33,000 bases of DNA from Candidatus Iainarchaeum sp. GTDB lineage: Archaea; Iainarchaeota; Iainarchaeia; Iainarchaeales; Iainarchaeaceae. Where the stretch lies: positions 1 to 33,000 of the forward strand of contig JACQPB010000040.1 of NCBI GenBank assembly GCA_016202305.1, given 5' to 3'. The position numbers and the translations under genes were made by a program. Position 1 is the stretch's first letter. Each line of letters opens with the position of its first letter. The notes beneath the pieces are model-generated. The model was given only the letters and a program-made list of their open reading frames with translations, ran no database searches and was not told the DNA's origin. Below are positions 24,976 to 33,000 of the stretch, one piece after another.

Positions 24976-27246
24976 TCACCGCACCGACACTTCAACCCTC
25001 TTCCATTTGCCGCCACAGAACTTCACGATGTTCCCGCATATCTCCTCCATGGCGGAATCCAGCTCACGCTGAGGAGTGCGGGCATTGCCCTGAACGTAGA
25101 GGAAAACGTTCCTCGTTTCATTCGTGACCTTCGTGTGCTCACCCTGCTTCACGTCAAGGTGGCACAGCACCACCTTGTCATCCACGAAAACATACTCGCC
25201 GCTCTTCACCGGAACGGCCTCCTGCGCCCCCAGCGGAATGTAAACCTCGGAGCCATCGGCTATTTTCACGCGCACGTTGCCCGAAACCCTGTCCAGGTCA
25301 TGCGCGCCGACAATGAAGCCCCTCGTGATTGAAGTCAGGTTATAGGAATCGACAACCGTGTTTATCGTGGGAAGCTTGCCGGACTGCCGCGCAATCTCCA
25401 CGAGATTGGCGACCGCGTGCCTCTGCCTCGGAACGCCGAGAGCGTCATAAAGCTCCAAGTAGCCCTGTATCACGCCGCTGGCCTCCACGGCCGAAAGGTC
25501 GGCGGCCTTCACGGTCTCCCTTATGCTGCGGTCAAGGCCCTCGTGCTTCTTCTTCACTGAAACGCCCTCCACCACCGCGCACGCGAGCTTCAGGCCGAGC
25601 GCATCCAGCCTTGGCTCTATGGAAACGGAAATGTCACGCGCAACCTGCGCCTTGGCCTCGGCAGGCACATCCTTCTTCACGAAAAGGATTTCCTTGGTGC
25701 CAAGCCTTTTGCCGCCCCTGAGCAGGCCGAACTTCAAATCCTTCCAAGAGCCGAGCGGGACATTGAGCTGCCCCGAGATGCGCACGGCAGTATCAGGCAT
25801 GAAAGGCGAGAGCAGGATTGCAATCACGCGCAGGGAATCGAGCAGCGAATAAAGGGCCGCCTCCGCCTGCTTCCCCTCAAGTTTCCACACTTCCTTCCCG
25901 TTCACGTAGCGGTTGCACGCCGAAACGAAGGAGAAAATCTCCGCGAGCGCCATGTGCGGCTCAAGCGCGTCCATGTGGGAAACGATTTTTTTCAGGCCCA
26001 GCTGCTTCGCGAGCTCCTGGTCTACCTTCGCCTTCGGAACAATGCCATTGAGCTTTTTCTCCGCCAGGGACATGGTGCGGTTGAGCAGGTTTCCCAAATC
26101 GTTCGCTAGCTCGCGGTTATGGCGCTCCACGAGTGCAGCCTCGGAGAAATTCCCGTCCTCGCCGAGCGGGATTTCGCGGAGCAGGTAATAGCGCACACTG
26201 TCAACCCCATAAGTATCGCCAACCTCTAATGGGTCAACTATTGCGCCGGTGGTCTTGGAGAGCTTCTCCCCCGAGGCGGAGCGGATGAAGCCATGCACGA
26301 GTATTTTTTTCGGCAGTTCGATGCCGAGGGAAAAAAGCATTGTCGGCCAAATCACTGAGTGGAACCACAAAATATCGACGCCTATGACATGGATGTCTGC
26401 AGGCCAGAATTTTTTTGATTTTGCCGAAGGCCAGTCCACCCCGGACAGATAGTTGAGTAAGGCATCGAACCAGACGTAAATCACGTGCTTCGGGTCGCTC
26501 TTGAGCGGGATGCCCCAGTCAAAAGTCGTGCGCGAAACGCTCAGGTCATGCAGGCCCTCCCTTACCCTGTTGACGACCTCGGCACGCTTGCTCTTCGGAA
26601 AGATGAAGCCCTGATTCTTTTCCATGAAGACGAGCCACCTCTTCTGGTACTTTGACATGCGGAAAAAGTAGCTCTCCTCCTTCACATTCTCGACAGGCTT
26701 CCTGTGGACAGGGCACAGGCCATGGTCAAGGTCCTTTTCGAGGTAAAAAGCCTCGCACGCGACGCAATACAGGCCATCGTAAGTGCCGAGGTATATGTCG
26801 CCGCTGTCAAGCGCCTTCTGGAACAGGCCCTGGCACATCCGCTCGTGGCCCTGGTCGGTGGTGCGGATGAACCTGTCGTGCGAAACGCCCCACTTCACAC
26901 AAAGTTCCTTGAAACCTGTGACCTGCCAGTCAACGAATTCCTTCGGGGGTTTGCCGGCCTTCTCCGCTGCCTGCTGTATCTTCTTCCCGTGCTCATCCGT
27001 GCCCGTGAGGAAAAAAACATCCTCGCCCTTCAGGCGGTGCCAGCGCGCAATGCAGTCGGCAACGGTTTTCTCATAAGCGTGGCCGAGATGCGGCTTGGAG
27101 TTAGGGTAATCTATCGCGGTCGTGATGTAGAACATGCCCTTTTGCCCCTTAGCCGACCTGACTCCAATTCCGGTGGCCCGTCCGGTTTTGGCATTGCCTG
27201 TCCGCTTTTTTGCCCCGCGTGAATCTTTCCCCGCCTTCATGTACAT
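24976..27246 (-). CDS. metG: Methionyl-tRNA synthetase with C-terminal B3/B4-like domain (start uncertain: 27255 TTG, 27246 or 27240 ATG, or 27135)
   Basis: FYITTAIDYPNSKPHLGHAYE, TGTDEHGKKIQQ, KLSKTTGAIVDP (KMSKS-like); C-terminal ~220 aa contain LPTINTVVDSYNLTSITRGFIVGAHDLDRVSG and TKVTNETRNVFLYVQG, typical of B3/B4 domains. Confidence 0.92.
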   Translation of the reverse strand: MYMKAGKDSRGAKKRTGNAKTGRATGIGVRSAKGQKGMFYITTAIDYPNSKPHLGHAYEKTVADCIARWHRLKGEDVFFLTGTDEHGKKIQQAAEKAGKPPKEFVDWQVTGFKELCVKWGVSHDRFIRTTDQGHERMCQGLFQKALDSGDIYLGTYDGLYCVACEAFYLEKDLDHGLCPVHRKPVENVKEESYFFRMSKYQKRWLVFMEKNQGFIFPKSKRAEVVNRVREGLHDLSVSRTTFDWGIPLKSDPKHVIYVWFDALLNYLSGVDWPSAKSKKFWPADIHVIGVDILWFHSVIWPTMLFSLGIELPKKILVHGFIRSASGEKLSKTTGAIVDPLEVGDTYGVDSVRYYLLREIPLGEDGNFSEAALVERHNRELANDLGNLLNRTMSLAEKKLNGIVPKAKVDQELAKQLGLKKIVSHMDALEPHMALAEIFSFVSACNRYVNGKEVWKLEGKQAEAALYSLLDSLRVIAILLSPFMPDTAVRISGQLNVPLGSWKDLKFGLLRGGKRLGTKEILFVKKDVPAEAKAQVARDISVSIEPRLDALGLKLACAVVEGVSVKKKHEGLDRSIRETVKAADLSAVEASGVIQGYLELYDALGVPRQRHAVANLVEIARQSGKLPTINTVVDSYNLTSITRGFIVGAHDLDRVSGNVRVKIADGSEVYIPLGAQEAVPVKSGEYVFVDDKVVLCHLDVKQGEHTKVTNETRNVFLYVQGNARTPQRELDSAMEEICGNIVKFCGGKWKRVEVSVR

Positions 27247-27370
27247 AAACACCAAGTTACTTTATTTAAAACAAATCCGCCGAATAAAAAAATTCCGCGC
27301 ATAATAAGAACCTGGATTTCCAGCCCAGCGCACCAAAACCCATATTACTTCCACGAGCCACTATCTGTCA

Positions 27371-27709
27371 ATGGCCCTTGACAGGCGCATGGCAATAGGA
27401 ATAGGCGTTTCCGCAGCCCACTTTGCACTTCAGCTGGCCACGCTTTTCGCCGCCTTTTCCATGAGCATGCAGAGGTTCGACACGATGGCCGCGAAGGGAA
27501 CGGCGGAAACCCTGCTGACGGCCATGTCCGCAATCCTGGCTTTCCCCATAGTGTGGGCAATAGGGTTACTGCCAAAAAGCATCCTGAACTCCATTTCAGG
27601 CATGGGAATGGCAGGAAGCATCATAGGCTACATACCGTATGTATTGAACAGCGCAGTATGGGGAATAGCCGCAATAGTCGCATACGACTCACTCAAGAAA
27701 AGAAAATGA
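27371..27709 (+). CDS. Small hypothetical membrane protein
   Basis: 112 aa with about three hydrophobic segments. Confidence 0.55.
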   Translation: MALDRRMAIGIGVSAAHFALQLATLFAAFSMSMQRFDTMAAKGTAETLLTAMSAILAFPIVWAIGLLPKSILNSISGMGMAGSIIGYIPYVLNSAVWGIAAIVAYDSLKKRK

Positions 27710-27808
27710 GTTCGCTTTCCATACAGGGCATTGGAAAAAAGTTCCGAAACTAAAGCCAACTCCATTAAGTATTTTGCACTCGTTATAGGATAAGCAGAAA
27801 AATTCCCA

Positions 27809-27934
27809 ATGCGAATTCTCCCAAAACGCGACACTTGCGGCGAAAAGCCGGACAGCCGAGAGGCAGCCATGCTTTGCAATGCATGTGAAGCAGGTCCGCA
27901 AAAGGCCGTGGGGGCCAAAAGGCGGAAGAAATGA
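27809..27934 (+). CDS. Possible small Cys-containing protein, 41 aa
   Basis: MRILPKRDTCGEKPDSREAAMLCNACEAGPQKAVGAKRRKK*; TATA-like GTTATAGG ~24 nt upstream; weak. Confidence 0.25.
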   Translation: MRILPKRDTCGEKPDSREAAMLCNACEAGPQKAVGAKRRKK

Positions 27935-28006
27935 TTGGCAGCCGGCACCGGCAATGAGGCCTGGGGCCATTTATAAGCCGGCAATAACATATCGGTATGG
28001 GTATGT

Positions 28007-31000
28007 ATGGCGTCGGAAGGGGCTTTTGGCCAGCGCGAGGACAATCCTTTCGTGGAGAAGTTCGAAGCGTTCTTCAAGAACAGGCTGGTGAAGGAAATAG
28101 AGCGCCTCGTGGCGGATTACCCTTCAAAAAAAAGCCTGAATGTCGATTTCCGCGAGCTCGAGCACTGGGAGCCGGAGCTCGCTGACGAGCTCCTCGTAAA
28201 CTCGGACGTCTGCCTCGAGGCCGCGGAGCAGGCGATAAAGCGCATTGACGTCCCGCTCCTCGAACTCGAGGAAGACGATTTCGCCCCGCACATAAGGGTG
28301 TTCAATCTGCCCCTGGAAAGGCAGCCCATACTGCGCGACATAAGCGCCTCGCACATAGGGAAACTCATAACGGTCGAGGGCGTCGTGCGCCAGGTCACGG
28401 ACGTCCTGCCGAAGCTCAAGTACGCCACATGGGAATGCACCCGCTGCGGCGCGGCCTACAAGATACCGCAGACGAAGAACCAGACAAAGACGCCGAGCTT
28501 CTGCGCGGAATGCAAGAACCGGATGTTCAGCCTCAAGGAAGAGACAAGCGAATTCGAGGACTACCAGAAAATACAGATACAGGAGCCGCTCGAGCTCCTC
28601 AAGGGAAGCGAACAGGCCACGAACCTCGACATTTACGTGAGCGACGACATAGTGAACAGCATAAGCCCCGGAGACAGGACGAAAATAACCGGCATACTCA
28701 GATTAATGCCGCCCAAGGAAAAAAAAGTCGTGTACGGCAGGTACCTCGAGGCCATACACCTCGAGGAAACGGCTAGGGAATTCGAGGAAGTGGAGATATC
28801 GAGGGAAGAGGAAGAGGAAATAAAGAAACTCGCGGTGCGGGATGACGTCTACGAAATGCTCATACAAAGCATAGCCCCGCACATTTACGGCCATGAGGTC
28901 ATGAAGGAATCGATAGCGCTGCAGCTGTTCGGCGGCGTGAAAAAGAACCTCCCCAACGACCAGACAGTGAGGGGAAACATACACGTGCTCCTTGTCGGGG
29001 ATCCGGGCGTAGCCAAGTCCGCGATTCTTAGGGCAACCGACTCCATAGCGCCGAAATCCATCTACGTTGCGGGAAAGACAAGCACCGGCGCGGGCCTCTC
29101 GGCAACGGCAGTCAAGGACGAGTTCGGGGAAGGAGGATGGACGATAAAGGCCGGCGCACTGGTCCTCGCATCCGGCGGAATGGCCATGGTGGACGAGTTC
29201 GACAAGATGGAGCCCGGGGACAGGAGCGCGATGCACGAAAGCATGGAGCAGCAATGCTACCACAAGGATTTCGAGATAATGCTAGCAGACGGCTCAACAC
29301 ACAGGATAGGGGAACTCGTCGATGGGTTCATGGAGGAAAACAAGGGCAAGGTAATGCACGGAAAAGACTGCGAGATACTTGAAACCGGCAATCTCCTGCT
29401 TCCCACAACAGATTTCAGGAATGTTTTCTGCATCGCCGCAAAAAGCGTGAGCAGGCACAAGGCCCCGGAGTATTTCATCGAGCTGACATATTCAAACGGC
29501 AGGAAAATAAAAGTAACCCCTGACCACCCGGTATATGTATATGACAAGAACGGATTCAGCGAGATACCGGCAGAGAAGGTAAAAGAGGGCTCGGCAGTGC
29601 CGGCTGTCAAAAAATACCCTTCACTGAAGCAGGACGTCAAGCTGGCTCCCGCCACCGAAAAAGGGAGAAAAGAAATTTTACTGCCGGCAGGGATGAACGG
29701 AAACGTTGCAAGGGTTTTGGGATACGTTGCAACGGAAGGATATTCATACAGGAATATCGAGAACAGGTATGCCGAGATTGGTGTCTGCAACACTGACGCA
29801 GGCATTCTGGCTGACATGGAAAAGTCGTTTTCATCCGCATTTTCGGCAAAACTCAACCTCAACATGGTGCCTGCATGGAAAAAGGAAAACGCGACAAAGG
29901 ACATTACAACTGTGCGCTGCAGCTCCAAGGAGTTATATAGTTATTTTGAGTCCAATTTTCCGGAATTGATGCAGAAGGCAAGGGCAAAAAGGGCGCCGAA
30001 CAAAATCAAGAAGGCAAATCAGGAAGAAATAAAGAATTTTTTGCAGGCCGCGTTCCTGGGAGACGGGTTTATAGATAGCGAAAGATTCGGGTACAGGACA
30101 GCATCCTATAAGCTGGCGTGCGACTATCAGGACCTCCTGCTCCAGATGGGGATTTACTCCTACATTGCCGGGGAGAAAGGCGAGTTTTACAAGACCGTCG
30201 TTTCTGGAACCGGCAACATGGAGCTGTTCCTCGGCAAGGTTGTCTCAGATGATGACAAAAGGAGAGAAAAACTGGCGCGTTTTGTTGAGAGGAGCAAAAA
30301 AAGGGAATCCGGAAGGAACCTTCTGCCTCTGGCGATTGCGGAGCAAATAAACACGATACTCAAAAGCCTGAAGGCGAGTGACGGGTACATCGGGGAAAGA
30401 GTAAGGAAGGAAGAAAACATCGAGGCAGGAACCGCAAAAAAACATTTGGAAAAAGCCTCCGGAAAAATTCTGCTCTCCGAGCAGGCAATAGCAGCAGGCA
30501 ATCCCCGCGAGATAAGGAAAGCGGCAGGAATAAGCATTGCTGAAATTGCACGCAAAACCGGCATTTCCGGAAGCATGGTAACATACATAGAACGCGGCCA
30601 CGCACATGGCTCGCGCCAAAAACTCCTTGAAACTGCCAGGCGGATGGCTTCTGAAAAAATAGCGGACATTAAAAAAAGCGCCGAGGAAATAGCCGCATTA
30701 ATAAACTCTGACCTGAAATTCCTCAAAATCACGAAAGTCGAAAAAATCGCAAACGCGGACTCAAAATGGGCATATGATGTCAGCATCGAGCCGACACACT
30801 GCTTTATTTCCTCAGGAATAGTGCTGCACAACTGCATTTCCGTGGCCAAGGCCGGCATCGTCACGAAATTCAAGACCGAGACATCCATACTCGCGGCCGC
30901 GAACCCGAAGTACTCGCGCTTTGACCCTTACCAGCCCTTCATCGAGCAGATTGACCTGCCGGCCTCGCTCATAAGCAGGTTCGACCTGTTCTTCATGATA

Positions 31001-31702
31001 AAGGACGTGCTTGACAGGACAAAGGACGCGGAGATTGCGGGGCACATACTCAAGAGCCACAAGGCGGGGGAAATGATGCTCCAGCGCCAGAAGAAAGGAA
31101 TAAACTCCAAGGACAAGGAACTGGAGGAGATAACCGAACTGATAACCCCGAAGATTTCCGGCGAACTCCTGAAAAAATACATTTCATACGCGCGCCAGAA
31201 CATCTTCCCCGTGCTCGCGGATGACTCCATGAAGGAAATATCCGAATTCTACGTTTCATTGAGGGACCAGGGAAGGAAAGAGGGCGCCTACACGGCAACG
31301 CACAGGCAGCTCGAAGGCCTGATAAGGCTCTCTGAAGCGTCAGCGCGCGTCAGGCTCAGCGACTTCGTCGAAAGGCGCGACGTCGAAAGGGCCATAAGGC
31401 TCGTGCGCACCTCGCTGCAGGACATGGTGACGGACCCGGAAACAGGGAAGATAGACATAGACATCATAACATCCGGCCAGACGCACACCACGCTCTCGAA
31501 CCTCAAGAAAATCCTCGGCATAATAAAGGAGAAGGCGCAGGAACTCGACATGGTGCCGATAGAGGAAGTGATAACCGAAAGCAAGGCCCTCGGCATCGAA
31601 TCTGACAAGGTGCGCGACCTCCTTGACAAGCTCAGCAAGTCAGGCGACATATACACGCCGAGGCACGGGTTCGTCAAGCCCACGAAAAACAGGGGCGAGT
31701 GA
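28007..31702 (+). CDS. mcm: MCM replicative helicase precursor containing an intein
   Basis: VEGVVRQVTDVLPKLKYATWECTRCG, Walker A LLVGDPGVAKSAIL, Walker B MAMVDEFDKM, LISRFDLFFMIKDV arginine finger; internal intein. Confidence 0.97.
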   Translation: MASEGAFGQREDNPFVEKFEAFFKNRLVKEIERLVADYPSKKSLNVDFRELEHWEPELADELLVNSDVCLEAAEQAIKRIDVPLLELEEDDFAPHIRVFNLPLERQPILRDISASHIGKLITVEGVVRQVTDVLPKLKYATWECTRCGAAYKIPQTKNQTKTPSFCAECKNRMFSLKEETSEFEDYQKIQIQEPLELLKGSEQATNLDIYVSDDIVNSISPGDRTKITGILRLMPPKEKKVVYGRYLEAIHLEETAREFEEVEISREEEEEIKKLAVRDDVYEMLIQSIAPHIYGHEVMKESIALQLFGGVKKNLPNDQTVRGNIHVLLVGDPGVAKSAILRATDSIAPKSIYVAGKTSTGAGLSATAVKDEFGEGGWTIKAGALVLASGGMAMVDEFDKMEPGDRSAMHESMEQQCYHKDFEIMLADGSTHRIGELVDGFMEENKGKVMHGKDCEILETGNLLLPTTDFRNVFCIAAKSVSRHKAPEYFIELTYSNGRKIKVTPDHPVYVYDKNGFSEIPAEKVKEGSAVPAVKKYPSLKQDVKLAPATEKGRKEILLPAGMNGNVARVLGYVATEGYSYRNIENRYAEIGVCNTDAGILADMEKSFSSAFSAKLNLNMVPAWKKENATKDITTVRCSSKELYSYFESNFPELMQKARAKRAPNKIKKANQEEIKNFLQAAFLGDGFIDSERFGYRTASYKLACDYQDLLLQMGIYSYIAGEKGEFYKTVVSGTGNMELFLGKVVSDDDKRREKLARFVERSKKRESGRNLLPLAIAEQINTILKSLKASDGYIGERVRKEENIEAGTAKKHLEKASGKILLSEQAIAAGNPREIRKAAGISIAEIARKTGISGSMVTYIERGHAHGSRQKLLETARRMASEKIADIKKSAEEIAALINSDLKFLKITKVEKIANADSKWAYDVSIEPTHCFISSGIVLHNCISVAKAGIVTKFKTETSILAAANPKYSRFDPYQPFIEQIDLPASLISRFDLFFMIKDVLDRTKDAEIAGHILKSHKAGEMMLQRQKKGINSKDKELEEITELITPKISGELLKKYISYARQNIFPVLADDSMKEISEFYVSLRDQGRKEGAYTATHRQLEGLIRLSEASARVRLSDFVERRDVERAIRLVRTSLQDMVTDPETGKIDIDIITSGQTHTTLSNLKKILGIIKEKAQELDMVPIEEVITESKALGIESDKVRDLLDKLSKSGDIYTPRHGFVKPTKNRGE
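29255..30832 (+). mobile_element. In-frame intein of ~526 aa in MCM at MEQQ|C...HN|C, with LAGLIDADG and XRE-HTH-like segments
   Basis: Begins CYHKDFEIMLADGSTHRIGELVD; ends YDVSIEPTHCFISSGIVLHN followed by +1 Cys; LAGLIDADG-like RVLGYVATEGYS and FLQAAFLGDGFID; exteins rejoin as MHESMEQQ-CISVAKAGIVTKF. Confidence 0.95.
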
Positions 31703-32049
31703 AGGCAAGATGGATGGGAAAAAACATGGCGGACAATTTGCGGTTAAAAACACTCAGAGAAGTCTGGACAAAATTTATTATCAACAGTTCACTGTGCCAA
31801 GCTATAATAAAATGCGTTTCGAATATCAGACACAATAAAAAATACGGCAATTACAGAGTTGTGAAAGCTCAGGACGACATTGAAAACGGCGATACTTTCG
31901 GCACCATATCAAAAAGTAACAAAGCACCTGGAAAAGGCAGGCACATATTGAAAGTGAGAGCCCGCTTCAAAGAATTTCCACCAAAGTATACGTACAATCC
32001 AAGTAGATATATCGAACTGGAAGAATTCCAAAAACGTGACAATGCATGA
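31699..32049 (+). CDS. Hypothetical protein (start uncertain)
   Basis: 116-aa ORF overlapping the MCM stop; no recognised family. Confidence 0.4.
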   Translation: MKARWMGKNMADNLRLKTLREVWTKFIINSSLCQAIIKCVSNIRHNKKYGNYRVVKAQDDIENGDTFGTISKSNKAPGKGRHILKVRARFKEFPPKYTYNPSRYIELEEFQKRDNA

Positions 32050-32878
32050 ACTTGATAGGGTTAAACATTGGATTAAGATACGCCGGAATGAAAAAAATAG
32101 CTACTCCGCCATACCAGATAGGGTTCAAACATTTGCATTTACCGTTTTATAATTCTAGTTCAACTGAAAATCTAAAATTGAAAGGAAAACTAGTAGTGGA
32201 CAAAAGAGGCGCCCCATATCTTACGTTGGAATTAGACAATACCAATCCTATATATCTTTCGTTCGGAAATAATGAATACACAAAGTTGATTGGTAAATAT
32301 GTTACCGCAATTGGAAAAAAATCTTTTATCAATGGACAAGATTATCTAAAACGTCTAATTAAGGATAACAAATACTTTAAAGTTGAACAGATTTATGAAG
32401 AAGAATCTCAGTTGAAAAATGAATGGCCAGTACCAGTTATAGAAAAAATAGACGATTATCTTCCGTATTTTACTAGCTCACAAAAAGAAGAGCCTATAGA
32501 AGCGTTCCTTTTGAGCCTTATAGGAACAAATGAACCAAACCAAAAGGTAGGGGTTGGTTTGCTGACACACATACCAAAAGAATTACACCCTAAAAATGCA
32601 GAACCTATTATTAAAATGTATAAAAGATTAGACCCATTCCAAAACATAAATGGCAATACAGATAGATTAAGCATTGCAGGTTTGGCAGAAGAAGAACATG
32701 AGCCAATAATAACTAGAAAAGCAAAGCAGAGTGAAATAGATTATTTACTTGCAGAGAGGCCGTACACCACAGATAGAATAACAAGGAGGCTTCTTACAAA
32801 CAACGCAGAATTATTCACCGTTATCGGTGAAGACGGCCTAAACAATGGAGATTATTACTCTGGAGTGAACCCCTATTT
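32046..32878 (+). pseudogene. Hypothetical AT-rich gene, apparently truncated by IS insertion (listed ORF runs into the IS to 32954)
   Basis: Coherent ORF to about GVNPYF; remaining codons are antisense to a transposase 3' end. Confidence 0.6.
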
Positions 32879-33000
32879 TGGACAATCAGTTCGAACCAAT
32901 TATGCGGTTACCTCCTTTAATACTGATTGCTCGAATTCAGCCGGCGGCTTGTAGCCAATGGCTGAGTGGAGCCTTTTTTTATTGTACACTTCTTCGATGA
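32879..33000 (-). mobile_element. End of an IS3-like insertion sequence, continuing beyond the window
   Basis: Candidate end TGGACAATCAGTTCGAACC followed by a transposase 3' end on the minus strand. Confidence 0.7.
32900..33000 (-). CDS. IS3-like (DDE, rve) transposase C-terminus, partial
   Basis: Minus-strand translation IEEVYNKKRLHSAIGYKPPAEFEQSVLKEVTA*, the typical YNxxRxHSAxGYxxPxEFE ending. Confidence 0.9.
   Translation of the reverse strand, partial: IEEVYNKKRLHSAIGYKPPAEFEQSVLKEVTA

Noticed and set aside
26704-27222. 172-aa plus-strand ORF
   Set aside because: Antisense to the metG catalytic region; no support.

Overview
Gene-dense archaeal chromosomal window, probably DPANN-like (lineage is inference only). 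Left half: an almost complete but fragmented archaeal exosome/proteasome/RNase P superoperon on the minus strand (rpl15e ... rpp30-HD-pop5 ... psmA-SBDS-rrp4-rrp41-rrp42-rpl37ae-rpoP). It is interrupted at its junctions by PIN-type toxin-antitoxin modules, a small antitoxin-like ORF and a methyltransferase-like/winged-HTH gene. Remainder: a TtuA/Ncs6-type tRNA thiolase, a class I amidotransferase, an intron-containing tRNA-Val(GAC), a UPF0175/DUF3368-type TA pair, PEP synthase, a coiled-coil protein, an intron-containing tRNA-Ala(GGC) whose 5' end overlaps the 3' end of a LAGLIDADG endonuclease gene, LSm, a MinD-like ATPase with roadblock-like and DUF2226-like partners, aIF5A, a Cys-rich lipoprotein, a MetRS fused to a B3/B4-like domain, and an MCM helicase with a ~526-aa intein that carries LAGLIDADG motifs and an XRE-like HTH. 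The right edge has an AT-rich ORF apparently truncated by an IS3-like element. Most interesting: the endonuclease gene that contains the promoter and 5' end of tRNA-Ala; the MetRS-B3/B4 fusion; the TA-riddled superoperon; a 20-bp direct repeat of the pop5 3' end flanking a small cassette; and the HTH-bearing MCM intein. All family calls come from reading protein sequences, with no database searches.
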